From Actinopolymorpha singaporensis (lineage in GTDB: Bacteria > Actinomycetota > Actinomycetes > Propionibacteriales > Actinopolymorphaceae), in the NCBI RefSeq assembly GCF_900104745.1, contig NZ_LT629732.1, positions 2,529,981 to 2,593,980 of the forward strand: a stretch of 64,000 nucleotides of DNA. Direction: 5' to 3'. The notes beneath the pieces are model-generated. The model saw only the letters and a list, made by a program, of their open reading frames with translations. It had not been told where the DNA came from and ran no database searches. Of the stretch, positions 8,512 to 16,064 are shown piece by piece (within the stretch, counting starts at the first letter, position 1; each line of letters begins with the position of its first letter). The position numbers and the translations under genes were made by a program.

Positions 8512-9831
8512 TCAGTCGGCGTTCGAACGAGCGGCGACCCAGAGCTCCTCCCGGCCAACCATGACGGCGATGTCCACCTCGTTGCCCTCGGCGTCCGCGA
8601 GCGTCCACCACTCAGGTGCCTCGTCGTCGTACACGATGCGGCCGCCGGCCGCGACGGCCGCGTCGATGCGGGCTTGTGCCTGGTCGTCGGGAACGTACAC
8701 GTCGATGTGCAGGCGGTTGCGTTGCCTGCGGCGGGCCTCCTCCGTCGCCGGCATCTGCTGGAAGAAGATCGGCGGGTTGAGCCGGTGTGGGTCGTAGATG
8801 TCGGTGACCCCTGGCCTCGGGTCGTACTCGTATCCGAGGACGGCCTTCCAGAAGTCACGGACGGCGGGGATGTCGACGGCGTCGATGCCGAACTGCACGA
8901 AGCGCAGGCGGTCGGTGTCCGCCGTCAAGCCCTGGTTGCGTGCGGCCGACTGGACCCGGCGGGCCAGGACTGGGAACCTCTCCTCCTCCCACTGGTCCTT
9001 GCCGGTGTCGATCGTTACGCCGTCCGCGCGCAGGTCCACCAGGAGTGGCAGTCCCGCGTCGTCGGCAAGCGCGGCCACGGCAACTGCGAGGTCGGCCGCT
9101 CCTGCGCGCGAGTCGACCGGGTAGAACGTCATCCCGCCGAACAGCACGCGCCAGTCGGCGGTGTCCGGGTCGTCGCCGAGGGTGTCCTCGGGCACCAGCG
9201 GGATGACGTCCACTTCGTTGCCGTCGGTGTCGGCGAGCGTGCCGTAGTACTCACCGGCGTACGCGGTGCGGCCACCTGCTGCCCTGGCCATCTCCACCGC
9301 CCGCAGGGCCAACCGGTGCGGGTGGGCGACGTCGACGTGGATTCGGTTGCGCAGTGGCCGCGGCAGGTCCTGCTGCTGAAACCAGAACCGCGGGTCCCGG
9401 CGCATCGGGTCCATGAGGACGTCGTCCCCAAGCTGTTCGTATCTCATGACGGAACGCCAGAACGCCATCGCCGAGGCTCTGTCGAGAGTGTCAATGGCGA
9501 GTTGCATCACCTGGGGCACGGACGGGTCGGCGGCCAGGCCGAGGTCGCGTGCGGCCACGGAGATCGCGCGCGCCGCTGCCAGGTCGGCGCGGGTGAACCC
9601 GGGGTAGCCATCTGTGCACAACCTCACGTGCACTCCATGCGCTCGGAGGTCGATTTCAGGTGCGCTGCCGCCGTCGACGGGCAGTTCGGCGATCCGCCGG
9701 ACCAGTGCGGCGCCTTCGGTGTGCGACCGAGTCCCGAACCACGCGCTCGCGCCGAACCTGAGCACCCGCCAGTCCTCGAGCCCACCAGCTTGCTGGAACT
9801 GCCTCGCCGTCAGCCGATCGTTGTCACCCAT
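8512..9831 (-). CDS. Tandem duplicated pterin-dehydratase-like plus VOC protein
   Basis: A 439-residue protein with two copies of a two-domain unit. Unit 1 (about 1-215) starts with a domain like 4a-carbinolamine (pterin) dehydratase: ASAWFGTRSHTEGAALVRRI, then a cytosolic strand and GFTRADLAAARAISVAARDL. A VOC domain follows (AFWRSVMRYE, NRIHVDVAHPHR, LADTDGNEVDVI). Unit 2 (about 216-439) repeats this: FGGMTFYPVDSRAGAADLAV, then DFWKAVLGYEYDPR, NRLHIDVYVPDD and LADAEGNEVDIAV. Catalytic residues of true dehydratases (His-His-Pro) are not seen, so activity is uncertain. VOC domains of this type are often called glyoxalase-like. No good ribosome site precedes ATG 9831. Confidence 0.75.
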   Translation of the reverse strand: MGDNDRLTARQFQQAGGLEDWRVLRFGASAWFGTRSHTEGAALVRRIAELPVDGGSAPEIDLRAHGVHVRLCTDGYPGFTRADLAAARAISVAARDLGLAADPSVPQVMQLAIDTLDRASAMAFWRSVMRYEQLGDDVLMDPMRRDPRFWFQQQDLPRPLRNRIHVDVAHPHRLALRAVEMARAAGGRTAYAGEYYGTLADTDGNEVDVIPLVPEDTLGDDPDTADWRVLFGGMTFYPVDSRAGAADLAVAVAALADDAGLPLLVDLRADGVTIDTGKDQWEEERFPVLARRVQSAARNQGLTADTDRLRFVQFGIDAVDIPAVRDFWKAVLGYEYDPRPGVTDIYDPHRLNPPIFFQQMPATEEARRRQRNRLHIDVYVPDDQAQARIDAAVAAGGRIVYDDEAPEWWTLADAEGNEVDIAVMVGREELWVAARSNAD

Positions 9832-9881
9832 GACCGCAGCATGCCACTGTTGGCCGGCCTGGCGAATCGTGGACTCGCAGC

Positions 9882-9931
9882 GAAGTGTGGAGACCTACGG
9901 GGGTTACAGCCCCCATAGGTCTCCACACTTC
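9882..9931. repeat. Dispersed hairpin repeat, copy 2 (3' of a GNAT gene)
   Basis: Inverted repeat with 22-base arms and a 6-base loop (TTACAG). The left arm contains AAGTGTGGAGACCTACGGGG (9883-9902); the right arm reads the same on the opposite strand with one change. It is the second copy of the element at 2720-2769. It starts 53 bases beyond the stop of the minus-strand GNAT at 9984 and lies 50 bases upstream of the next minus gene. Confidence 0.75.
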
Positions 9932-9983
9932 ACGACGGGCAGAGCGGACGGGCGAGGTCTCGGGTAGGTAAGGCTCCCTCGGG

Positions 9984-10484
9984 TCAGAGGTCCTTGCGGA
10001 GGAGGGTGCAGGTGGTTTCGTACTTCCGGACGGTGCCGTCGGAGTCCTCCTGGTCCCAGGACGCGGGTTCGCAGCCGTACGCCACGTAGCCCAGCCGTTC
10101 GTACAGCGCGCGAGCCCTCGGGTTGTTCTCCTCCGCGCCGATCTCGGCCCGGGACAGGCCGCGTGCCCGGATCCGCTCCTCGGCCGCCCGGATCAGCACC
10201 GTCCCGATCCCGACCGAACGCAGCTCGACACGTACGGACAAGGTGGAGATCACCCCGGCCCCGGGAATCTCGTCCCAGTTGATCGCGCCCTTCCCAACCG
10301 GTACTCCGGCCGGCGTGCACACCACCAGATGGTCGACGACGCCCGTGCGCGCCCGCTCGAGTTCCGCAGGCATCTTCTCCAGGTAGAACCGCGAGTAGAA
10401 GCAGGCGAGCTCCGGAAGGTCGGCCTCGGTCATGTCCCGTACCGTCAGCGGCATCGTGACGACACCTGTGTGGATGGTCCCCAT
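9984..10484 (-). CDS. GNAT family N-acetyltransferase
   Basis: A 166-residue acetyltransferase of the Acetyltransf_1 type. The acetyl-CoA binding region reads ISTLSVRVELRSVGIGTVLI (about 79-98), with the Arg-rich-to-Gly pattern of motif A partly relaxed (RSVGIG for the usual R-x-x-G-x-G/A). NNPRARALYERLGYVAYG follows (motif B). I take ATG 10484, with AAGGG eight bases upstream; an in-frame GTG at 10493 overlaps that ribosome site. The hairpin repeat copy 2 lies just downstream. Substrate unknown. Confidence 0.78.
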   Translation of the reverse strand: MGTIHTGVVTMPLTVRDMTEADLPELACFYSRFYLEKMPAELERARTGVVDHLVVCTPAGVPVGKGAINWDEIPGAGVISTLSVRVELRSVGIGTVLIRAAEERIRARGLSRAEIGAEENNPRARALYERLGYVAYGCEPASWDQEDSDGTVRKYETTCTLLRKDL

Positions 10485-10597
10485 GCGTGTCACCCTTCGA
10501 CGCGTACGCGGTCGACGTTCACCGACCTATCCTGGGACGTCGACCGATGAAGTGGAACCGAATATCGTCGCGTCGGTCGGACCGCCTGCGAGACGAC

Positions 10598-10629
10598 GGA
10601 CGGCCCGCCGGGATCCCGGCGGGCCGTCC
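10598..10629 (-). terminator. Perfect 32-bp palindrome, likely terminator of the ABC/phosphoesterase operon
   Basis: A perfect inverted repeat whose left half is GGACGGCCCGCCGGGA (10598-10613) and whose right half is its exact complement, with almost no loop. It begins 29 bases beyond the stop of the phosphoesterase gene on the minus strand. No T-run follows, as is common for actinobacterial intrinsic terminators. Since it is fully symmetric it could also stop transcription coming from the other side. Confidence 0.6.
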
Positions 10630-10658
10630 TTGGGCGAGGCGTGCGGTGGGCGAGTGGA

Positions 10659-13409
10659 TCAGTCGTTGTCCGCCGACCGGATGGCTGCGCCAGGCACCTG
10701 GTCCGGGGTGAGGATCTTCTTGTCACCCGGGTAGGGCTCGGCCCAGTCGTGTGCCTCGTACCACGAGAAGCGGTTCATCTGCTCCGGCGGAGCCGTGTCG
10801 GCCTTGGCAAGCGGACCGGTGAAGTGCTGCTTGCCCTTCCACGCCTGCCACTTCGACGCGGTGTCCTTCTGGTCCGCGGGCACCTTGCCCGACGGCGGCG
10901 GCGTGAAGTTCCGGTTCGCCGTCACCGGAACGTCCTCGCCGCATGCCGGCATGGTCTTCAGACCCAGAGTCAGCGACGTCCGGTTCGGCACGGCGTTGAA
11001 CGGCGTGTTGTCGGGCGTGTCGCTGAACGCAGCCGCCATCGGAGTGGCCGCGCTGTCCTTCTGGTTCATCGGGTGGATCCCGAGGATCTGCTCGATGGTC
11101 CTGATCGCCATGATCTGGGTGTAGTAGCGGCTGTCCACGGTGCCGTGTTGTGCCCAGGGGCTGATGACCTGGATCGGGGCACGGTGCCCGTCAACGTGGT
11201 CGATGCCGTTCTGGGAGTCGTCCTCGAGCACGAAGATCGCGGACTCCTTCCAGTACTTGCTGTGCGAGATCTCGTCGACGATCCGGCCGGTCGCGAGGTC
11301 GTTGTCGGCGACCCCGGCGGCTGCGTTCACCGGGCCACCGGTGTGGTCGTTGGACAGCCAGAACATGTTCAGGTTGGCCGGGCCGTTCTTCTGGAACTCA
11401 CGCCTCCAGATCTCCGTCTTGTAGATGTCGGGAACGTTGAGATCGAACATCGGGAAGCCCTGGACCGAAACCTTGTTGAGCGACGGGATCGCCGAACCCA
11501 CCTGGATGGGGTACTGCGTGTCCTGTCCGGTCTCGACCATGTTCTTGTAGTCGCAGTAGTAGGTCTGCCAGTTCGCCCCGGCAGGCTTCTGCTCGAACGA
11601 CTGGAACTCGCCGTAGTTCTTGACCGAATGCCCGGCCGCCTGTGCGCCGGACCAGATGAAGCCGGTCCGCTGGTGGCCGAGGACGTCGTTCTCGGTGTCG
11701 TAGGTGCGGATGTACTCACCGGCCATGGACTCGGAGTACTCCGGGTTGTCGGCCTGCATGAGCCAGTTGTGGCCCTCGGCGGAGTTCGTGCCGACGTCGT
11801 AGGCGTTGTCGTACAGGCCGAACTGCCTGGCCATCGCGTGCTGGTTCGGCGTCACGTTCAGGCCGTACTGCGCCAGCGACGCGTCGCCGTTGCCGCGCGC
11901 GTCGTCGCCGAACACCTGGTCGTAGGTCCGGTTCTCCTTGACGATCAGGAACACGTACTTGATCGTCGAGGGATCGCCGAGCCTCTTCGGCACGGCCACC
12001 GGTCGCACATTCGGGCTCGTGCTCTTCAGCACCGAATTGGGAGTCCAGCCGTTCTGCGTGAAGACCTTCTGCGTCTGGGCCTTGATGACCGTGTCGCTCG
12101 GCAGTGTGAACTTCTGCAGGCTCGACGTCGTGTCGTGGGTACCGTACCCAGCCGGGTTGTTCGGCCGGCGCGCGTCGATACCACGGGTGTTGGAGACCAG
12201 TACGTCATTGCCGACAGTGGTGATCTCGGAGGGGAAGTAGTCCGTCGGCAGCAGGCCGACGTAGCTGACCGGCGCCAGCGCCGTGGTGTAGCGGTAGACC
12301 GCGACGGCGTTGGCGCGGCCCAGGGTCACCAGCAGGTGGCCGTCGTCGGTGAGGGTCACCGCGTCCGGCTCATAGCCCACCTCGGATTCGGGCCAGGGCT
12401 GGGTCGCGATCGTCTGCACGACCTTGTCGCTGGTGGTGTCGATGACCGAGACGTCGTTGGTCGCGGTGTTGGTGACGAACAACGCGCCGTTCTTGGCGTA
12501 CAGCGCGGTCGGGTGCAGTCCGACGTCGATGCTTGTCGGTTCGGCACTCGTGTCGGCCAGGTTGATGACGCTCACCGTGCCGGTGGTGGCGGAACCGGTG
12601 TCCGGGTCGGCGGGCACGTCGGTGTTGTAGGAGTTGATCGTGGTCTCACCCGGCTTGGCCGGGCGGCCACCCTCGTTGCTCACGTAGAGCTTGTTCCCGA
12701 CCATCTCCAGGTCTCGCGGGGCGATACCGACCGCCCAGCTCTGCTGGATGGCCCCGGACGCGGCGTCGATGGCCACGACGCGGTTCTGGCCGTTGACGGC
12801 TGCGTAGACGGTCTTGCCGTCGGCCGAGAACACCGCACCGCTCGCCAGCGCGCGCTTGGGGCCGTCCGCCGGGATCGAGACGAACGTCGGGTTGGCAAGC
12901 GTGCCGTCGGCGTTCACAGTGAACTTGCGGTAGCCATCGGCCTGCCCCAACCACAGCTGCGAACCGTCGGGGGAGTACGTCGGGCCTTCCTGGCCGACGT
13001 CGTTGCCGCTGATCTGAAGGTCCGCCTTCGCGTTCTTGCCGACGAGCTGCTGGATGGTCGACGTCTTCAGGTCGATGATGCCCAGTGCCATCCCACCATC
13101 GGCGAGCGAGGCGGCCAGGTGGGTACCGTCCGGGCTGACCGTGGACGACATGATCTTGCCGTAGTTGATGACAAGACGCGTGCCGATCGGCTTGATGAAC
13201 TGGTCGGCTGAGACCACCATGCCCTTGTCGGTGGTCTGGCCGACCTGAAGGGTGCCGAAAGCCTCGGTCGAGGCGTAGGCCATCCCCCCGCTGGCGATCG
13301 CGAGGGTGGCGGCGCCGGCCGCGATGACGCGGATCCGGTTGCCGGCGCGTCGGCTCGAGGGTCCGGAACGGACCCCCTTGCCGTTCCGGCGTTGACGCCT
13401 TACCTGCAT
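10659..13409 (-). CDS. Secreted YncE-like beta-propeller / alkaline phosphatase superfamily phosphoesterase
   Basis: A 916-residue exported protein. The N-terminus is very basic with an RR pair and then a hydrophobic stretch ending in MAYAS (about 28-48), a Tat- or Sec-type signal. Residues about 55-490 form a YncE/lactonase-like beta-propeller (repeats such as SPDGSQLWLG, SADGKTVYAAVNGQNRVVAID, LFVTNTATNDVSVIDTTSDK). Residues about 505-890 form the phosphoesterase domain: YVFLIVKENRTYDQVFGDD, then TPNQHAMARQFGLYDNAY, SAEGHNWL and VLEDDSQNGIDHVDGHRAP. ATG 13409 has GGAGGG eight bases upstream. It starts 4 bases after the stop of the permease gene, so translation is probably coupled. Substrate unknown. 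Confidence 0.85.
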   Translation of the reverse strand: MQVRRQRRNGKGVRSGPSSRRAGNRIRVIAAGAATLAIASGGMAYASTEAFGTLQVGQTTDKGMVVSADQFIKPIGTRLVINYGKIMSSTVSPDGTHLAASLADGGMALGIIDLKTSTIQQLVGKNAKADLQISGNDVGQEGPTYSPDGSQLWLGQADGYRKFTVNADGTLANPTFVSIPADGPKRALASGAVFSADGKTVYAAVNGQNRVVAIDAASGAIQQSWAVGIAPRDLEMVGNKLYVSNEGGRPAKPGETTINSYNTDVPADPDTGSATTGTVSVINLADTSAEPTSIDVGLHPTALYAKNGALFVTNTATNDVSVIDTTSDKVVQTIATQPWPESEVGYEPDAVTLTDDGHLLVTLGRANAVAVYRYTTALAPVSYVGLLPTDYFPSEITTVGNDVLVSNTRGIDARRPNNPAGYGTHDTTSSLQKFTLPSDTVIKAQTQKVFTQNGWTPNSVLKSTSPNVRPVAVPKRLGDPSTIKYVFLIVKENRTYDQVFGDDARGNGDASLAQYGLNVTPNQHAMARQFGLYDNAYDVGTNSAEGHNWLMQADNPEYSESMAGEYIRTYDTENDVLGHQRTGFIWSGAQAAGHSVKNYGEFQSFEQKPAGANWQTYYCDYKNMVETGQDTQYPIQVGSAIPSLNKVSVQGFPMFDLNVPDIYKTEIWRREFQKNGPANLNMFWLSNDHTGGPVNAAAGVADNDLATGRIVDEISHSKYWKESAIFVLEDDSQNGIDHVDGHRAPIQVISPWAQHGTVDSRYYTQIMAIRTIEQILGIHPMNQKDSAATPMAAAFSDTPDNTPFNAVPNRTSLTLGLKTMPACGEDVPVTANRNFTPPPSGKVPADQKDTASKWQAWKGKQHFTGPLAKADTAPPEQMNRFSWYEAHDWAEPYPGDKKILTPDQVPGAAIRSADND

Positions 13410-13413
13410 GGAA

Positions 13414-14778
13414 TTATCCCTCCGGAGAGTTGGCAAGCAGGTCGACGTTCCCGTCGAGCTGCCATAGGGGATTCGGTGCATCCCCGGTCGGGGTGCGAAC
13501 CTGGAAGTAGCCGTTGACCTCCTTGGGTCCGTCCCCGTCCGCGACGTACCGCCCGTCGGCGGTCACGTCGAGCTGGTAGATGGCGGTGCCCACCGCCGTG
13601 GCACCCGGCAGGTGCCAGGTGACGACGCACCGCCAGTCGTTGCCGGGACCCTCGTCGGCGACGCGGTCGCCGCCCTTGTCGCAGGACGCGGTGGCCCGCA
13701 GCTGCGCTTCGGTGACGTCGGGCCGGTGAAGTTCCGCGGTCTGCAGTCGGTAGAGATGGGCGTACGCCGTGGCGAGGGAGTCCTGCAGCTTGGTGCGCAC
13801 GATTCCCGTCCCGGCCGCGGGTGTCGTCGCCGCGAGGACCCCGACGGTCAGTGCGACCAGTCCGGCCAACGGCACGACGCCGGCCACGAGGATCCTTCGC
13901 CCCGATCCGTCGTACGCCAGGTCGGTGAAGTCGCGGCGCAGGAACAGCCGGTACGCCAGAGCGGTGGCAGCGACAGCCCACGCCAGGCTGACGACGAGCC
14001 CGATGAGCAGCGGGCCGGTCTGTGCCGGACCGGTGAACAGCCCTCGCCAGGCGAGGAACGCCTGGCTGGGAAGGGCCAGCCGAACGCTCACCGGCAGCGG
14101 CAGCATCTGGGCGAGCTGGAGCACGAACGCGAGCAGCGCGGGCATCAGCAGTCCCATTGGGGAGCGTCCCAGCGCGACCGAGCCGAGCAGCCCGACCCCG
14201 GCGAACGCCAGCATCGGCGCCAGGACGCAGGCCCAGGCCAGCAGCACCGTGCCGGCCGCGGATGCCGGGCTCAGACTGTGGCCGTCGAGGCCGACGAGGG
14301 GATGGTTGCCGACTGCCAGCAGTCCACCCGATATTCCGGACGCGGCGAGCCCGGCGGCCAGCAGCAGCAGAACCGTGAGGCTGGCAAGCGCTTTCGCGGC
14401 GAAGATCCGGCTCGGCGAGCGGACCGCGACCAGGAGGTGCCGCCAGGTGCCCAGCCGGTCCTCCGCGGCGAAGACGTCACCGGCGACCAGCGCGGTCAGC
14501 AACGGAAGCGCCCACGTGCAGGAGAAGGCGAGCACCACCAGCGAACCCGCCCAGCCGGTGGCGTGCATCCAGCGCCCGAAGACCGTGTCGGCCGGCAGTG
14601 CACTCTGCCGGCTCACCACCGCCACGAAGACGGCAGGAGCGATCCAGCATGCGAGCAGCAACACCCGGATTCGCCACTGGGACAGCAGTTTCACCAGCTC
14701 GAAGCGGTAGCCACGTGCAAGCGGAGCCGGTCGGGCCTCGGTCCGCGACGGTGTGGCAAACGTCGTGGTCGCGGTCAT
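13414..14778 (-). CDS. ABC-2 type transporter permease with extracytoplasmic C-terminal domain
   Basis: A 454-residue membrane subunit of an ABC-2 exporter. About seven hydrophobic segments lie between residues 37 and 315 (for example RVLLLACWIAPAVFVAVVS and ILVAGVVPLAGLVALTVGVL). The last 135 residues are hydrophilic, contain two Cys (SCDKGG and WRCVV) and read like a folded domain outside the membrane. The start overlaps the stop of the ATPase gene by four bases (ATGA), and the next gene, the secreted phosphoesterase, starts four bases after its stop. The three genes therefore form one unit. The exported substrate is unknown. Confidence 0.85.
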   Translation of the reverse strand: MTATTTFATPSRTEARPAPLARGYRFELVKLLSQWRIRVLLLACWIAPAVFVAVVSRQSALPADTVFGRWMHATGWAGSLVVLAFSCTWALPLLTALVAGDVFAAEDRLGTWRHLLVAVRSPSRIFAAKALASLTVLLLLAAGLAASGISGGLLAVGNHPLVGLDGHSLSPASAAGTVLLAWACVLAPMLAFAGVGLLGSVALGRSPMGLLMPALLAFVLQLAQMLPLPVSVRLALPSQAFLAWRGLFTGPAQTGPLLIGLVVSLAWAVAATALAYRLFLRRDFTDLAYDGSGRRILVAGVVPLAGLVALTVGVLAATTPAAGTGIVRTKLQDSLATAYAHLYRLQTAELHRPDVTEAQLRATASCDKGGDRVADEGPGNDWRCVVTWHLPGATAVGTAIYQLDVTADGRYVADGDGPKEVNGYFQVRTPTGDAPNPLWQLDGNVDLLANSPEG

Positions 14779-15755
14779 CGCAGAGTCTCCTCGGTCGGCT
14801 CCGACTCGGATGCCCCGCCATCTCCGGTGAGGGCGAGGAAGGCCGCCTCCAGCGGCGGGACCACCGGTCCCAGCTCACGTACCGCGATACCGGCCCCCAC
14901 CAGCCGTACGACCAGATCGTCGAGGACGGGCACCGGCCCGCGAACCACGAGCACGTCGGTGGTGTCCGGTCGTCCGGCGACGTCGTTGGCGGGCGGTACA
15001 CCGAGTCCCGGCGTGTGCAGTGCGACCCGCCGGGCGGCCCGAGAGTCCGAGGTCACCAGGCGGTAGTCGAGGGCGCCGCCCTCGGCTGCCAGCTTGCTCA
15101 CCGGACCGGAGAAGACCACCCGGCCGGTGGAGAGGATGGTGACCTCCGAGCACAGAACCGCGAGGTCGTCCATCCGGTGACTGGAGATGACGACCGCGGT
15201 GCCGTTCGCAGCGAGTGCGTTGATGACGCGGTGCACCTGACGTTTGCCCGCGGGGTCCAGGCCGTTGGCCGGTTCGTCGAGTACCAGCAGCCGTGGTGAG
15301 GTCAGCAACGCAGCAGCCAGGCCGAGCCGCTGGCGCATCCCCAGCGAGAAGCCGCCGACCCGGTCGTCGGCGACATCGGTGAGCCCCACCTGTTCCAGCG
15401 CGTCGTCGACCCCCGCGGGGTCCTTGGTGTCGTACCCGCGAAGCGAGGCCAACGCGGACAGGTTCTGCCGCGCGGTGAGGGAGGGATAGAGCCCCGGTCC
15501 GTCGACGAAGCCCGCGACGCCTTCCGGCACGGCGAGGGTGCGACCGACCGGCGTACCCAGGATCTCCAGGCGGCCGCCGTCGGCAACCGCCAAGCCCAAC
15601 AGCAGCCCGAGCAGAGTCGTCTTTCCGGCGCCGTTCGGACCGACCAGACCGTGGACCTGGCCGATCGGGACGTCGAGGTCGACGCCGTCGAGTGCGACCA
15701 CGTCTTCGAAGGACTTCGTGATTCCGCGAGCCTTGACTGCGGGGGTGCTGTCCAT
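14775..15755 (-). CDS. ABC transporter ATP-binding protein (drug/peptide export type)
   Basis: A 326-residue ATPase that powers the permease encoded next. Walker A is GPNGAGKT (39-46). The signature is FSLGMRQRLG, Walker B is LLVLDEPANGLDP, and the H-loop is VVISSHRMDDL. The C-terminal 100 residues are the accessory region typical of CcmA/DrrA-like exporters. I chose ATG 15755 because the ATP-binding fold starts there; TTG at 15773 and GTG at 15767 are also in frame. GAGGG lies 11 bases before the ATG. It is the first gene of the operon and is divergent from the GH76 gene. Confidence 0.88.
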   Translation of the reverse strand: MDSTPAVKARGITKSFEDVVALDGVDLDVPIGQVHGLVGPNGAGKTTLLGLLLGLAVADGGRLEILGTPVGRTLAVPEGVAGFVDGPGLYPSLTARQNLSALASLRGYDTKDPAGVDDALEQVGLTDVADDRVGGFSLGMRQRLGLAAALLTSPRLLVLDEPANGLDPAGKRQVHRVINALAANGTAVVISSHRMDDLAVLCSEVTILSTGRVVFSGPVSKLAAEGGALDYRLVTSDSRAARRVALHTPGLGVPPANDVAGRPDTTDVLVVRGPVPVLDDLVVRLVGAGIAVRELGPVVPPLEAAFLALTGDGGASESEPTEETLR

Positions 15756-16064
15756 GTCGGTTTCCACCCTCAAGAGTTAGCTAGCAGAAGGATGTTAACG
15801 ATCTTGAGCGTCGGCAATAGGTCGGCGAGGCTAACTTTGGCCAAACACAGAAAGGCTTACCGGTCACACCGATCCCCGCACGGCTTCCCAACCGGGCTGG
15901 GGGATTGGGCGTCGGTATCGGCTGGGCCGAGTACGGCCACGTGGGTCGACGCCGCCGGCCGGAGACTGCAAGCTGAGCCGAGCCTGCACCTCCCGTACCG
16001 ACGGAGGTTGCAGGCTGAGATGTTCGCTCACTCCCGCAGTCCCCGGCGGAAAGGCCCGCGACCA
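15756..16064. other. Divergent intergenic region between ABC operon and GH76 gene
   Basis: 309 bases. The part nearest the ABC operon (about 15775-15855) is clearly richer in A/T than its surroundings and should hold that operon's promoter; I cannot pick -35/-10 with confidence. The half nearest GH76 has a hairpin at 15982-16015. A gene start at ATG 16020 is possible and would place most of the right end of this region in the GH76 coding sequence. Confidence 0.5.
15982..16015 (+). promoter_or_regulatory. Hairpin in the GH76 leader that would cover a GGAGG ribosome site
   Basis: Arms GCCTGCACCTCC (15982-15993) and GGAGGTTGCAGGC (16003-16015) pair over 12 bases with one bulged T. The right arm contains GGAGG, which is 12 bases before the possible ATG 16020. 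A related direct repeat also lies here: GGAGACTGCAAGCTGAG (15961) and GGAGGTTGCAGGCTGAG (16003). The structure is plain; a regulatory role is inference. Confidence 0.35.

Noticed and set aside
10641-13211. Long open frame (856 codons) on the plus strand opposite the phosphoesterase gene
   Set aside because: It is Val/Arg/Gly-rich with no domain, no ribosome site, and lies fully antisense to a well-supported gene; long antisense frames are expected at this GC content.
15820-15850. AT-rich stretch with TTAGCCT-like sequence upstream of the ABC operon, resembling half of a DtxR/IdeR box
   Set aside because: Only one half matches and the second half is absent; no iron-related gene is nearby.
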